From positions 1-53,426 of the forward strand of contig NZ_JASFDV010000043.1 of NCBI RefSeq assembly GCF_030766825.1: a stretch of 53,426 nt of DNA. Reading direction: 5' to 3'. The notes under the pieces are model-generated. The model was not told the DNA's origin. It saw only the letters and a list, made by a program, of their open reading frames with translations, and searched no databases. A program made the position numbers and the translations under genes. The DNA comes from Nocardiopsis sp. CC223A (GTDB lineage: Bacteria > Actinomycetota > Actinomycetes > Streptosporangiales > Streptosporangiaceae). Positions 26,552-35,188 of the stretch are shown piece after piece (within the stretch, counting starts at the first letter, position 1; the number at the start of each line of letters is the position of its first letter).

Positions 26552-28111
26552 GTGCGCACACGCCTCGTGACCGTGCTGCTCGCCCTGATCACCGCCATCC
26601 TGGTGATCCCCGGGCCGGCGGCGACGGCGGACGAACAGGGCGGTGAAGCGCTGCAGGGTCAGATCCGCAACCCGGACGACCGGGATCAGGGTGTCGAAGG
26701 CATCATGATCCAGGTGTTCGACGGTGCGGACGAGATCGGGGCAGCCGAAACCGACTCTGATGGAAATTGGGCGGTGGAGCTGCCCGGACCGGGCACCTAC
26801 CGCGTCGTGGTGGACCAGGAGTCCGTCCCCGCAGAGTTCTCCGTACGAGAGACGGCCATCCTCGTCGACGGCGAGACCGAGGTGGAGGTCGAGGCGAACG
26901 ATCAGCGTCCCCTGATCATCGCCTTGGAGTCCGCCGGCGGAGGTGACGAGCCGTCGGGGGCGCAGTCCCCGTCCGACACGGACTCGGAGGGTCCGGGTGA
27001 CGACGCGGCCGCCGAGGAGGGTGATGTCGCCCCCGCGACCGGTGGCTCCTTCGGGAACCGGGTCATCCAGCTGACGGCGGCCGGGCTTCTCTTCGGCCTG
27101 GTGATCGCGATCTCCGCGATCGGCCTGTCGCTGATCTTCGGCTCGACCAAGATGATCAACTTCGCCCACGGCGACATGGTCACCTTCGGGGCCATGGTCG
27201 CGCTGGTGTTCAGCAGTGGTGCGGCGGGCCTGGGCAACTCCCTGCTCGCGATCTTCGCGGGTCTGGGCGGTGCGGTCCTCATCGGCGCCTTCCTGGAGAC
27301 CAGGCTGACGCGGACCGTCCTGATCGTCGCCCAGTGGTCGTCGATCTTCGCGGGCATCGTGCTGGCCACCGTGCTGGGCGTGCTGGGCGACTCGGTGGGC
27401 TGGGAGGTTCCGCTGTGGATCGCGGCGGGTATCGCCGTGGTGATGGGCGCCGTGCTGGGCGCCTCCATGGAGCGGTACATCTGGCGTCCCCTGCGCCGCC
27501 GTCATGTGGCGTTGATCCAGATGTTCATCGTGTCGATCGGCCTGGCGCTGATCCTGCGCCACGTGATCCTGGTGCTGTTCGGTGCCGACCGCAGTCGGTA
27601 CGCCGGTTTCCAGATCCAGGAGGTGGTGCGCCTGGGGCCGATCTCGATGCCGCCGCGCGACCTGGTGATCATGGGTGTGTCGGTCGTGGTCCTGGTGCTG
27701 GTGGCGTGCCTGTTGCAGTTCACCCGGATCGGCAAGGCGATGCGTGCGGTGTCGGACAACCGGGACCTGGCGGAGTCGTCGGGTATCGACGTGGACCGGG
27801 TCACCCTGTACGTGTGGGGTCTGGGCGGCGGTCTCGCGGCTCTGGGCGGTGTGCTGTACGGCCTCAACCAGGTGGTGCAGTACGAGATGGGCTTCCGTCT
27901 GCTGTTGCTGATGTTCGCCGCGGTGATCCTGGGCGGTCTGGGCACGGCCTACGGTGCGATGGTCGGCGGTATCGCCGTCGGCCTGGTGGCGATGTTGTCC
28001 ACCCTGTGGTTCCCGTCGCAGTTGATGCAGGCGTGGGCTCTGGCGTTGATGATCCTCATGCTGCTGGTCAGGCCCCAGGGTCTGCTCGGGCGTGCTGAGC
28101 GGGTCGGCTAG
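26552..28111 (+). CDS. livH: Branched-chain amino acid ABC permease with extracytoplasmic N-terminal domain
   Basis: 519 residues from GTG 26552 (AAGGAG 5 nt upstream). Residues 1-27 look like a signal peptide (LVTVLLALITAILVIPGPAATA). About 30-125 resemble a carboxypeptidase-regulatory-like beta-sandwich (GVEGIMIQVFDGADEIG, ETDSDGNWAVELPGPGTYRVVV). An acidic linker follows, then a LivH-type permease from about 165 with GLSLIFGSTKMINFAHGDM, SMERYIWRPLRRRH and AAVILGGLGTAYGAMVGG. LivH normally has only the permease part (about 300 residues), so the N-terminal extension is unusual. It pairs with LivM to form the membrane channel. Confidence 0.92.
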   Translation: MRTRLVTVLLALITAILVIPGPAATADEQGGEALQGQIRNPDDRDQGVEGIMIQVFDGADEIGAAETDSDGNWAVELPGPGTYRVVVDQESVPAEFSVRETAILVDGETEVEVEANDQRPLIIALESAGGGDEPSGAQSPSDTDSEGPGDDAAAEEGDVAPATGGSFGNRVIQLTAAGLLFGLVIAISAIGLSLIFGSTKMINFAHGDMVTFGAMVALVFSSGAAGLGNSLLAIFAGLGGAVLIGAFLETRLTRTVLIVAQWSSIFAGIVLATVLGVLGDSVGWEVPLWIAAGIAVVMGAVLGASMERYIWRPLRRRHVALIQMFIVSIGLALILRHVILVLFGADRSRYAGFQIQEVVRLGPISMPPRDLVIMGVSVVVLVLVACLLQFTRIGKAMRAVSDNRDLAESSGIDVDRVTLYVWGLGGGLAALGGVLYGLNQVVQYEMGFRLLLLMFAAVILGGLGTAYGAMVGGIAVGLVAMLSTLWFPSQLMQAWALALMILMLLVRPQGLLGRAERVG

Positions 28112-28122
28112 GAGAGAAGACG

Positions 28123-29115
28123 ATGGACATCCTTTCTATCCTGGCCGAGTCGGTCCGGTCGGCCCTGGGTCCGATCGCGGCGATCTACGCCCTGGCGGCC
28201 ATCGGCCTGAACCTGCACTTCGGGTACACGGGTCTGCTGAACTTCGGTCAGGTCGGCTTCATGCTGGTGGGCGCGTACGGCGTCGGTATCAGCGTGTCGG
28301 TGTTCGGGCTGCCGTTGTTGGTCGGTTTCGGTGTGGGGCTGCTGTGCGCGCTGGTGTTGGCGCTGTTGCTCGGTATCCCGACGCTGCGGTTGCGGGCGGA
28401 CTATCTGTCGATCACGACGATCGCGGCGGCGGAGGTGGTCCGGTTGGTGTACCGGGCCGGGTTCGCCGAGCCGCTGACCGGTGGTGTGTACGGTCTTCAG
28501 AACCTGGCGGGCGGCTTCCGTGAGTTGAACCCGTTCGAGCCGGGTGCCCGGTACGGCATCGGTGACCTGACGTACACGGGTACGCACCTGTGGACGATGG
28601 TGGTGACCTGGTCGCTGGTGCTGTTGATGGTGGGGCTGACGTGGTTGTTGATCCACAGCCCGTGGGGTCGTGTGATCAAGGGCATCCGTGAGGACGAGGA
28701 CGCGGTCCGCAGTCTGGGCAAGAACGTGTTCGCGTACAAGATGCAGATCCTGGTGCTGGGTGGTCTGATCGGTGCGCTGGCGGGCTGCATGATGGCGGTG
28801 CACCAGGCGTCGATCCAGCCGGACCAGTTCAAGCCGCAGGTGACGTTCTTCCTGTGGGCGATCCTGCTGCTGGGCGGTGCGGGTCGGGTGTTCGGTCCGG
28901 TCATCGGTGCGATGGCGTTCTGGTTCCTGATGAGTTTCACCGACGGTCTGCTGAAGTACCTGGGCAGTGACCTGGGGCTGATGCCCTTCCTGGACGGTCC
29001 GGACTACGGTGCGCTCCAGTTGGCGTTCGCGGGTCTGATGCTGGTGCTGCTGATCGTGTTCCGTCCTCAGGGCCTGATCGGGGACCGCAAGGAGATGCTG
29101 ATCAATGTCAAGTGA
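28123..29115 (+). CDS. livM: Branched-chain amino acid ABC permease
   Basis: 330 residues with about nine helices. LNLHFGYTGLLNFGQVGFML is the signature near the N-terminus, LRLRADYLSITTIAAAEVV follows, and SPWGRVIKGIREDEDAVRSLGKN is the loop that contacts the ATPases. AGGAGAG precedes ATG 28123, 12 bp after the livH stop. The 3' end overlaps livG by 11 bp, so translation is coupled. Together with LivH it forms the channel for leucine, isoleucine and valine, or related amino acids. Confidence 0.94.
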   Translation: MDILSILAESVRSALGPIAAIYALAAIGLNLHFGYTGLLNFGQVGFMLVGAYGVGISVSVFGLPLLVGFGVGLLCALVLALLLGIPTLRLRADYLSITTIAAAEVVRLVYRAGFAEPLTGGVYGLQNLAGGFRELNPFEPGARYGIGDLTYTGTHLWTMVVTWSLVLLMVGLTWLLIHSPWGRVIKGIREDEDAVRSLGKNVFAYKMQILVLGGLIGALAGCMMAVHQASIQPDQFKPQVTFFLWAILLLGGAGRVFGPVIGAMAFWFLMSFTDGLLKYLGSDLGLMPFLDGPDYGALQLAFAGLMLVLLIVFRPQGLIGDRKEMLINVK

Positions 29116-29938
29116 TGAGACGGTGGTCGACCGTATGTCGGGTACCGAGACGGTGCCCGGTTCGGCGAAGGCCGATCCGATCCTGGTGGTCGACGGTGTG
29201 CGGCGTTCGTTCGGCGGTCTGACCGCTGTGGACGTGGGGCACCTGGAGGTGCAGCGGGGGACGATCACGGCGCTGATCGGTCCGAACGGTGCGGGTAAGT
29301 CGACCCTGTTCAACCTGTTGACCGGTTTCGACCGGGTGGATCAGGGGACGTGGTCGTTCCAGGGGCAGCGGATCAGCGGTAAGAAGGGCCACCAGGTGGC
29401 CCGGGCCGGGATGGTGCGCACGTTCCAGCTGACCAAGGCGCTGACCCGGTTGACGGTGCTCGACAACATGTTGTTGGGCGCCAAGGGCCAGTTGGGGGAG
29501 CGGATGGCGGGTGCGTTCGCGCGTCCGCTGTGGCAGAGCCAGGAGCGGGCCAACACCGAGCGGGCGTTGCAGCTGTTGGAGCGCTTCAAGCTGATCGCCA
29601 AGCGCGACGAGATGGCGGGTTCGCTGTCGGGCGGGCAGCGCAAGCTGTTGGAGATGGCGCGTGCGCTGATGACCGATCCGGACATGATCATGCTGGACGA
29701 GCCGATGGCGGGTGTGAACCCGGCGTTGGTGCAGTCGTTGCTGGGTCACATCACGTCGTTGCGCGACGAGGGCAAGACGGTCCTGTTCGTCGAGCACGAC
29801 ATGGACGTGATCATGGGCATCAGCGACTGGATCGTGGTGCTCGCCCAGGGGCAGGTCATCGCGGAGGGGCGTCCTTCGGACATCCGCTCGAACACGCAGG
29901 TCATCGATGCCTATCTGGGTTCCCATGAGGAGGACTGA
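29105..29938 (+). CDS. livG: Branched-chain amino acid ABC ATPase
   Basis: 277 residues. Walker A is GPNGAGKST, the ABC signature LSGGQRKLLEMARALM, Walker B MIMLDEPMAGVNP and the switch His is in LFVEHDMDVIM. The long insert between Walker A and the signature (GERMAGAFARPLWQSQERAN) and the VRTFQLTKALTRLTVLDNML segment are typical of LivG rather than LivF. About 25 N-terminal residues precede the domain. ATG 29105 lies inside livM. The stop is directly followed by the livF start. Confidence 0.94.
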   Translation: MSSDETVVDRMSGTETVPGSAKADPILVVDGVRRSFGGLTAVDVGHLEVQRGTITALIGPNGAGKSTLFNLLTGFDRVDQGTWSFQGQRISGKKGHQVARAGMVRTFQLTKALTRLTVLDNMLLGAKGQLGERMAGAFARPLWQSQERANTERALQLLERFKLIAKRDEMAGSLSGGQRKLLEMARALMTDPDMIMLDEPMAGVNPALVQSLLGHITSLRDEGKTVLFVEHDMDVIMGISDWIVVLAQGQVIAEGRPSDIRSNTQVIDAYLGSHEED

Positions 29939-30814
29939 ATGAGTGAGAAGGGGAGCCTGGACAACGGGGGCCCGGAGTCGGGTCCTGACGGTGTGCCGGA
30001 GTCGGCGGAGGAGGCCGTGGTGGCGCAGGAGCACCGTGAGGAGCTGCTGGAGCACGCCATGGAGGAGTCCGTGGAGGTGGGTGCGCCCGAGGACTACCTG
30101 GTGCTGGCCAAGGAGTTGGTGGCCGGGTACGTGCCGGGGGTGAACATCCTCAACGGGTGCACGTTGACCCTCACCGAGGGTGAGGTCGTGGCGATCATCG
30201 GTCCGAACGGGGCCGGGAAGTCGACGCTGATCAAGACGATCTTCGGGTTGATCCCGGTCCGTGAGGGCGGTCTGACCCTGCGGGGGGCGAGCATCGCGGG
30301 TCTGCCGGCGCACAGCCTGGTGGAGCGCGGGGTGGGTTACGTCCCGCAGACGCAGAACGTGTTCCCGTCGCTGACGATCGAGGAGAACCTCCAGATGGGG
30401 GCTTATCTGCGGCCGAAGGCGTTCGCGGAGCGGTTCGGGTTCGTGGCGGAGCTGTTCCCGTTGTTGGGGGAGCGTCGCAAGGCGAAGGCCGGGTCGTTGT
30501 CGGGTGGTGAGCGCCAGATGGTGGCGATGGGGCGGGCTCTGATGATGGACCCGTCGGTGCTGCTGCTGGACGAGCCGACGGCGGGGTTGTCGCCGCTGTA
30601 CCAGGAAGAGGTCTTCCAGCGGGTGAAGCAGGTCAACGAGGCGGGTGTCTCGGTGATCATGGTGGAGCAGAACGCTCGGCGGTGCCTACAGATCTGTGAC
30701 CGCGGGTATGTGCTGGACCAGGGGCGCAACGCGTACACGGGTACGGGTGCGGATCTGTTGAACGACCCGAACGTCATCGAGCTGTACCTGGGGACCCTCG
30801 GTAAGAAGGACTGA
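29939..30814 (+). CDS. livF: Branched-chain amino acid ABC ATPase
   Basis: 291 residues. Walker A is GPNGAGKST, GYVPQTQNVFPSLTIEENL is the Q-loop region, LSGGERQMVAMGRALM the signature and LLLDEPTAGLSP Walker B. It carries an unusual acidic N-terminal extension of about 55 residues (EEAVVAQEHREELLEHAMEE) not needed for the fold; LivF is usually about 235 residues. ATG 29939 directly follows the livG stop, with AGGAGGA upstream. The last codons (IELYLG..G.KD) and the terminator behind them are copied twice more downstream. Confidence 0.94.
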   Translation: MSEKGSLDNGGPESGPDGVPESAEEAVVAQEHREELLEHAMEESVEVGAPEDYLVLAKELVAGYVPGVNILNGCTLTLTEGEVVAIIGPNGAGKSTLIKTIFGLIPVREGGLTLRGASIAGLPAHSLVERGVGYVPQTQNVFPSLTIEENLQMGAYLRPKAFAERFGFVAELFPLLGERRKAKAGSLSGGERQMVAMGRALMMDPSVLLLDEPTAGLSPLYQEEVFQRVKQVNEAGVSVIMVEQNARRCLQICDRGYVLDQGRNAYTGTGADLLNDPNVIELYLGTLGKKD

Positions 30815-31131
30815 TCGGGGGGTCGCCGGGAGGGGGCGGGGCCTTGGGTCCCGCCCCCTCTTTGTGCGGGGGTGTGCGGCCGTGGTGCGGTCGTGGTCGG
30901 CCGGGTTCGTGTGCGGGATCGAGTTGTACCTGGGGATCTTCGGTGAGAAGGACTGATCGGGGGGTCGCCGGGAGGGGGCGGGGCCTTGGGTCCCGCCCCC
31001 TCGTCGTGCGGGGGGTGCGGTCGTGGTCGGCCGGGTTCGTGTGCGGGATCGAGTTGTACCTGGGGATCTTCGGTGAGAAGGACTGATCGGGGGTCGCCGG
31101 GAGGGGGCGGGGCCTTGGGTCCCGCCCCCTC
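30776..31131 (+). repeat. Three tandem copies of the livF tail plus terminator
   Basis: Copy 1 is the real end of livF and its terminator. Copies 2 and 3 each repeat the codons for IELYLGIFGEKD, the TGA, GATCGGGGGTCGCCGGGAGG and the terminator hairpin. Stops are at 30812-30814, 30954-30956 and 31084-31086, so the period is 142 and then 130 bp; the spacer GTGGTCGGCCGGGTTCGTG is also copied. The tails of copies 2 and 3 agree with each other (IFGEKD) but differ from livF (TLGKKD). The copies have no gene start and are remnants. Confidence 0.9.
30830..30860 (+). terminator. livF terminator, first of three
   Basis: GAGGGGGCGGG (30830-30840) with CCCGCCCCCTC (30850-30860), extended by GCC/GGT, then TTTG. 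Near-identical hairpins recur at 30972-31002 and 31101-31131. Confidence 0.85.
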
Positions 31132-31272
31132 GTCGTGCGGGGGTGTGCGGACGCGGTGCGGCCGGGGTCTGCTGGGCCTGTGTGCGGGAGTGCCGGGTGG
31201 TGTCGTGTCGGCCGCCGTGTTCGCGGCGGTGTGCCCGGGTGGTGTCGTGCGTCCGGTGATCCGTCGCCGTGG

Positions 31273-31810
31273 TCAGCCCTTGAGGCCGGTGGAGGCCACG
31301 CTCTGCACGAACCAGCGTTGGAAGGCGAGGAAGACGGCGAGCATGGGCAGCACCATCATCACTCCGAACGCCATGATGTCCCCCCCACCGGAAGGGGGGT
31401 GTCCCTGGTAGACGCTGATGGCCAGGGGGAGCGGCCGTACGGTCGGATCGCTGACCATGAGCACCGGCCACAGGGACATCCCCCACTGGGTGAGGAAGGA
31501 CAGGAGGGCGACGGTCGCGAAGACCGGTTTGCTCATGGGCACGATGATCTGCACGAAGATCCGCGGCGGTCTGGGCCGGTACGACCACTGCGGCGAACAG
31601 GGCGTTGTTGCCCAGGGCCCGGTAGAAGCCGCCGCTGAACTCCGGTGAGGCGAGGATGCGCCGGTACTGCTCCAGTGCCACGAGGTCGGGTGGGCGGAAG
31701 GATTCGAGGCGCACGTTGTACAGCGATGGTCCGATGGCCATGGCGAAGGGCAGGGCTGCGAAGAGCACCGGTCCGGTCACGGCGGGCAGGGCCATCAGGG
31801 GGCGCGCCCA
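31273..31810 (-). pseudogene. Fused remnant of sugar ABC permeases (malF'-'malG)
   Basis: The minus strand from about 31810 to 31570 reads a MalF-type N-terminus (ALPAVTGPVLFAALPFAMAI, VALEQYRRILASPEFSGGF, NNALFAAVVVPAQTA). Near 31563-31572 the homology jumps, with a frame change, to a MalG-type C-terminus (RIFVQIIVPMSKPVFATVAL, TQWGMSLWPVLM, FQRWFVQSVASTGLKG) ending at TGA 31273. Two permease genes have thus been joined by a deletion that removed most of both, including the ATPase-contact loop of malF. No functional permease can be made. Confidence 0.85.
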
Positions 31811-31925
31811 TGTCCGTGGCCTGTGGTGTTGCCGGTGTGCGCCCGGCGGGGCGGGAGCGGTCTGGGGGTCGTCCTCGGGGGTGGAAGCGGTGGGGTGGGC
31901 TGTTTCGCGGCGTGGGGGAGCGCCG

Positions 31926-31959
31926 CCGGGGCCGCGCCCGTGTGCGGGCGCGGCCCCGG
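31926..31959 (-). terminator. Terminator between the binding-protein and permease remnants
   Basis: CCGGGGCCGCGCCCG (31926-31940) and its perfect complement (31945-31959), a 15-bp stem with a TGTG loop, directly after the binding-protein remnant. It shows that this intergenic part of the old locus is intact. Confidence 0.75.
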
Positions 31960-31970
31960 TCGGGGGTGGG

Positions 31971-32512
31971 TCAGGGGGTGGAGAAGGCGTCGTTGTCGGC
32001 GAAGTCGATGTCGATCGCCGCGGCCGCGTCGCCGAGTGCCCGGGTGATGTCGCCTCGGTCCCAGATGGTGGTGAAGGCGTCGGAGAACTGGCGGGTGATG
32101 ACCGGGTATCCGGCGGTCACCGGGCGGGGCACGGACACGCAGTCGGTGGTGATCGGGCCGTTTCCGCAGGTCGCGGCCAGCTGTTGTGCGAACAGTTCCA
32201 GGTCTCCGCCCGTCCCGTAGAGGTCGCTGGTCTCGATGGCGGTCGTGGTTCCGGGGGGTGCTCCGTTGGCGGCCGTCATGGTGGCCACTTGTTCGTCGGC
32301 CATCAGGGAGTCGATGAACGCGCCGGCGGTGGTGCCGTTCCGGGAGGTGCCGGACACGCCCCATGCCCAGGAGCCCTGGCCGGTCTTGACGCCGTTGCCG
32401 AAGTCGGGGAGCGGGAGTACGACGAGGTCTTCGCCGGGGGCCTCGTGGTAGTTGGGGTATTCCCGGTGTCCGACGAGGGAGAGGGTGACGTCTCCGGAGA
32501 CGAAGGCGTTGT
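31971..32512 (-). pseudogene. Remnant of a sugar-binding protein, C-terminal part
   Basis: The frame from about 32512 to TGA 31971 encodes the last 180 residues of a family 1 solute-binding protein: DNAFVSGDVTLSLVGHREYP, GQGSWAWGVSGTSRNGTTAG, AGAFIDSLMADEQVATM and RQFSDAFTTIWDRGDITRALG. The signal peptide, lipobox and N-terminal lobe are missing. Upstream, the reading abuts and is replaced by a lacI-type fragment on the opposite strand at about 32511. Confidence 0.85.
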
Positions 32513-32960
32513 CATCGGTGTGGTGGTGCCCTACGTGAACCGGTGGTTCTTCGGGCGGGTGCTCCACGGTGTCGAGGAGGTCCTCAGGGCGAGGGGCTTC
32601 GACCTGTTGCTGTACAACCTCGCCGACGCGTCCAGCCGGGACCGCTTCTTCGATGAGATGCCGCTCCGGCGCCGGGTGGACGCCGTGGCGGTGCTGAGCA
32701 TGCCCCTCACGGAGGGGCAGGTGGCCGCCCTGTCCGGGCCGGGCGTTCCCGAGGACATCTCGGTGGTCGGTTTCGACGACCACGAGCTCGCCGGTGTCCT
32801 GGAACCGACGACGGTCGAGCAGCCCGTGGCCGAGCAGGGGAACCTCATCGCCCAGATCCTGCTCGATCTCCTTGAGTCCGGGGAGGGGCCGCCGCCGACC
32901 ACGGTGCTGCCCACCCGGTTGGTGGTCCGCGGCGGTACCCGGCCGGTCCGGGCGGGGTGA
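32511..32960 (+). pseudogene. Remnant of a LacI-family regulator
   Basis: The frame starts abruptly at VIGVVVPYVNRWFFGRVL, the first strand of the LacI sugar-binding domain; the HTH and hinge are absent. After MPLTEGQVAALS it jumps to GPGVPEDISVVGFDDHELAG and LEPTTVEQPVAEQGNLIAQI, so roughly 110 residues of the core are missing in frame. With no DNA-binding domain it cannot act as a repressor. It is divergent from the binding-protein remnant, as in intact maltose-type loci, so the deletion at 32511 took the 5' ends of both genes and their promoters. Confidence 0.85.
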
Positions 32961-32992
32961 CCGGCCCGCGGGGCCGGGTGCGGGGACGGAGA

Positions 32993-33021
32993 AGCGCCCC
33001 GGGCCTGGGGCCCGGGGCGCT
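32993..33021. terminator. Bidirectional terminator, lacI' and livJ
   Basis: AGCGCCCCGGGCC (32993-33005) with GGCCCGGGGCGCT (33009-33021), a perfect 13-bp stem with a TGG loop. Confidence 0.85.
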
Positions 33022-33048
33022 CGGGGGGTGATGGGTGGTGCGGTGGTG

Positions 33049-34302
33049 CTACTCGTTGACCGAGTACTCCTCGAAGCCGAGGGTCTCGTATCCGTCTTCG
33101 CCGAAGTGGAAGATCTGGAAGGTCGCGGAGGTCGGGTCGCCGTTGTCATCGAAGTCGATGTTGCCGCTGGCGCCCTGGTAGTTGATCTCCTCGCCGTCCG
33201 CGAGCAGGTCGCGGCACTCGGCGAAGGTGGTGCACTCGGTGCCCTCCGGGGCGCTGACGTTGGGCAGCTCGGCGACGTAGTCGGCGGGGACGACGCTGCC
33301 GGCGGCCTCGGCGGCCAGGGCGATCACGGTGACGCAGTCGAAGACCTGCGGGCCGAACTGGAAGGTCTCCAGGTCCGGGGCGAACTCGGCCAGGCCGTCG
33401 TTGAACGCCTCGTTGTCGGCGCCGGGCGCGACACCGGTGATGCCGGTGACGATCTCGGGGTCGCTCTCGTTGACGGAGGTGCCCAGTTCGGGGCTGTTGA
33501 GGCCGTCGGTGATGTAGAGCTGGTCGCCCTCGGTGCCGGTCTCCAGGAGCTCGGCGATGACCTGGGCGCCCTCCTCGAAGGAGATGAGGGCGATGGCATC
33601 GGCCTCGGAGTCGTTGACGGAGCCGACCACGGAGGAGAAGGTGGTGGTGTCGGGGTCGTAGGTCTCGTTGGCCACGACCTCGGCGCCGAGGTTCTCCAGT
33701 TCGGTCTGGAGGCCTCCGGCGTAGCCGCCCCCGTAGTCGTCGGCGCGGGCGACGATGGCGACGCTCTGGTGGCCGTCCTCGACGATCTGGCGGGCCATGA
33801 CCGGGCCGGAGAGCAGGTCGCTGGGGGCGGTGCGGAAGTAGTAGCCGCCGTCGTCGATGTTGGTCAGGTCCGGGGCGGTGTTGGAGCCGGAGCACTGGAC
33901 GATCTGCGAACCGGTGATGGTGTCGTAGGTCGCCTGGGTCATGCCGGAGGCCGCGGCGCCGATGACGGCGTGGACGCCGTCGGAGACGAGGGAGTTGGCG
34001 GCCTCGTTGGCCTGGGCGGCGTCGCCGGCCTCGTCGCCCTCGATGGGTGCGGGGACCTCGGTGCCGAGGATGCCGCCGGCGTCGTTGATCTCCTGGATGG
34101 CGTACTCGGCGCCGGAGATCTGGGGCGGGCCGAGGAAGGCGAGGCTACCGGTCTGGGGGTAGAGGATGCCGAACTGGAAGGCGTCGCCGGAGGCGCCGTC
34201 GCCGCCGCCTGTTTCGTTGCCGCCGCCGTCGCCACACGCGGTCAGCCCCAGTACCAGGGCCGCGGTTGCGGCAGTGAGGCCTAGGACCTTCTTGCTTGCC
34301 AT
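33049..34302 (-). CDS. livJ: Branched-chain amino acid-binding lipoprotein
   Basis: 417 residues. It has a signal peptide with lipobox LTACG (Cys23), a Gly-rich linker, then a periplasmic-binding-protein type 1 domain: FGILYPQTGSLAFLGPPQISG, INDAGGILGTEVPAP, HAVIGAAASGMTQA, YYFRTAPSDLLSG and ARADDYGGGYAGGL. It would capture branched-chain or related amino acids for LivHMGF. It is convergent to that operon and separated from it by remnants of a sugar transporter. GGAG lies about 10 nt before ATG 34302. Lgt encoded in this window would lipidate it. Confidence 0.94.
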   Translation of the reverse strand: MASKKVLGLTAATAALVLGLTACGDGGGNETGGGDGASGDAFQFGILYPQTGSLAFLGPPQISGAEYAIQEINDAGGILGTEVPAPIEGDEAGDAAQANEAANSLVSDGVHAVIGAAASGMTQATYDTITGSQIVQCSGSNTAPDLTNIDDGGYYFRTAPSDLLSGPVMARQIVEDGHQSVAIVARADDYGGGYAGGLQTELENLGAEVVANETYDPDTTTFSSVVGSVNDSEADAIALISFEEGAQVIAELLETGTEGDQLYITDGLNSPELGTSVNESDPEIVTGITGVAPGADNEAFNDGLAEFAPDLETFQFGPQVFDCVTVIALAAEAAGSVVPADYVAELPNVSAPEGTECTTFAECRDLLADGEEINYQGASGNIDFDDNGDPTSATFQIFHFGEDGYETLGFEEYSVNE

Positions 34303-34399
34303 GATGTGGTCACTCCGTTCAACCGGCGAGCACGAGCTGCATGGTGCAGTCGTGCCGGATGGTGCTCTTGCGCCCTGATGCCCGCGATGTGTGGCATGA

Positions 34400-34429
34400 C
34401 TTAATCGGGAGCGTTAGCGGAGCTTAATC
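34400..34429 (-). promoter_or_regulatory. Direct repeat upstream of livJ
   Basis: CTTAATC occurs at 34400-34406 and 34423-34429, 23 bp apart (about two helical turns), 98-127 bp before the livJ start. The sequence between, with GCGTTAGCGG, loosely resembles a nitrogen-regulator box on the minus strand. The 401-bp gap from 34303 to 34703 holds only this and the hairpin at 34584-34615. Confidence 0.3.
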
Positions 34430-34583
34430 ACGGAAGTTCGCGGTGCGAAAGCGCGAAATGCGCGTTGGTGCCGACTCGCCGTCAGGCTGTTATGGCTCTG
34501 TAGTCATCCCCGGCATCGCCTGGACGGTAGTCCTGCCTGGGTGGGCGCGGGGTGACAAAGTGTCGCGGCCGTGTATACGCAGA

Positions 34584-34615
34584 GGCCCGACCGTCGAATC
34601 TTCGGCGGTCGGGCC
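34584..34615 (-). terminator. Terminator of the thioesterase gene
   Basis: GGCCCGACCG (34584-34593) with CGGTCGGGCC (34606-34615), extended by CGA/TCG pairs, about 90 bp beyond the thioesterase stop on the minus strand. Confidence 0.6.
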
Positions 34616-34703
34616 GTGGAGTCACAGGGGGACTTCACTGTGTTGTGAAGGCGGCCTGTTTCCGGTCGGTCGGCAACGGCCGGACCATTCGAGCCGTTTC
34701 CGG

Positions 34704-35129
34704 TCAGGTGCTCGGTAGCTCGCGCAGCATGCAGGTGAGGCGGGAGGTGCACACCTTGCGGTCCTGGTCGTCGGTGATGGTGATGTCCCAGGTGGCCAGG
34801 GTGCGGCCGAGGTGCACGGGTGTGGCGACGCCGGTCACGTGTCCGTCGGCGGCCGAGCGGTGGTGGGTCGCGTTGATCTCGATGCCGACGGCGATCCGGC
34901 CGTACTGCCGGGCGTGGATGGTGGAGCCGATGGATCCCAGGGATTCGGCCAGGACGCAGGAGGCGCCGCCGTGCAGCAGGCCGAAGGGCTGGGTGTTGTC
35001 CTTGACGGGCATGCGGCCGACGACGCGTTCGGCGGAGGCCTCGGTGATCTCGATGCCCATGCGGTCGGCCAGGCCGCCGCTGAGGGCGCCGCTGTCGATC
35101 AGCTCCCTCATCTCGGGGTCCGTCGTCAT
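34704..35129 (-). CDS. Hotdog-fold thioesterase (PaaI family)
   Basis: 141 residues. The single hotdog domain includes GLADRMGIEITEASAERVVG, QPFGLLHGGASCVLAESLGS (the HGG and acidic catalytic region), VGIEINATHHRSAADGHVTG and ATWDITITDDQDRKVC. Such enzymes cleave acyl-CoA thioesters; the acyl group is not predictable. ATG 35129 has AAGGCGGA upstream. It is divergent from polA with a 59-bp gap. I recall the same neighbour next to polA in other actinobacteria. Confidence 0.88.
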   Translation of the reverse strand: MTTDPEMRELIDSGALSGGLADRMGIEITEASAERVVGRMPVKDNTQPFGLLHGGASCVLAESLGSIGSTIHARQYGRIAVGIEINATHHRSAADGHVTGVATPVHLGRTLATWDITITDDQDRKVCTSRLTCMLRELPST

Positions 35130-35176
35130 GGTGTTCCGCCTTTCGGTCGTGGCAGCGAAGTGTCCGCGTGGCATCC

Positions 35177-35182
35177 TAGGAT
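35177..35182 (+). promoter_or_regulatory. -10 hexamer for leaderless polA
   Basis: TAGGAT ends 6 nt before GTG 35189; no ribosome site lies between. Confidence 0.55.
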
Positions 35183-35188
35183 TCACCT

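Noticed and set aside
30776..31131. CRISPR-like array
   Set aside because: The repeats are long, contain gene-tail codons and a terminator, and have no unique spacers; no cas genes. No CRISPR array was seen anywhere in the window.
31135..31638. Plus-strand frame over the permease remnant
   Set aside because: Its composition mirrors the minus-strand malG/malF homology, which is specific and in the expected gene order.
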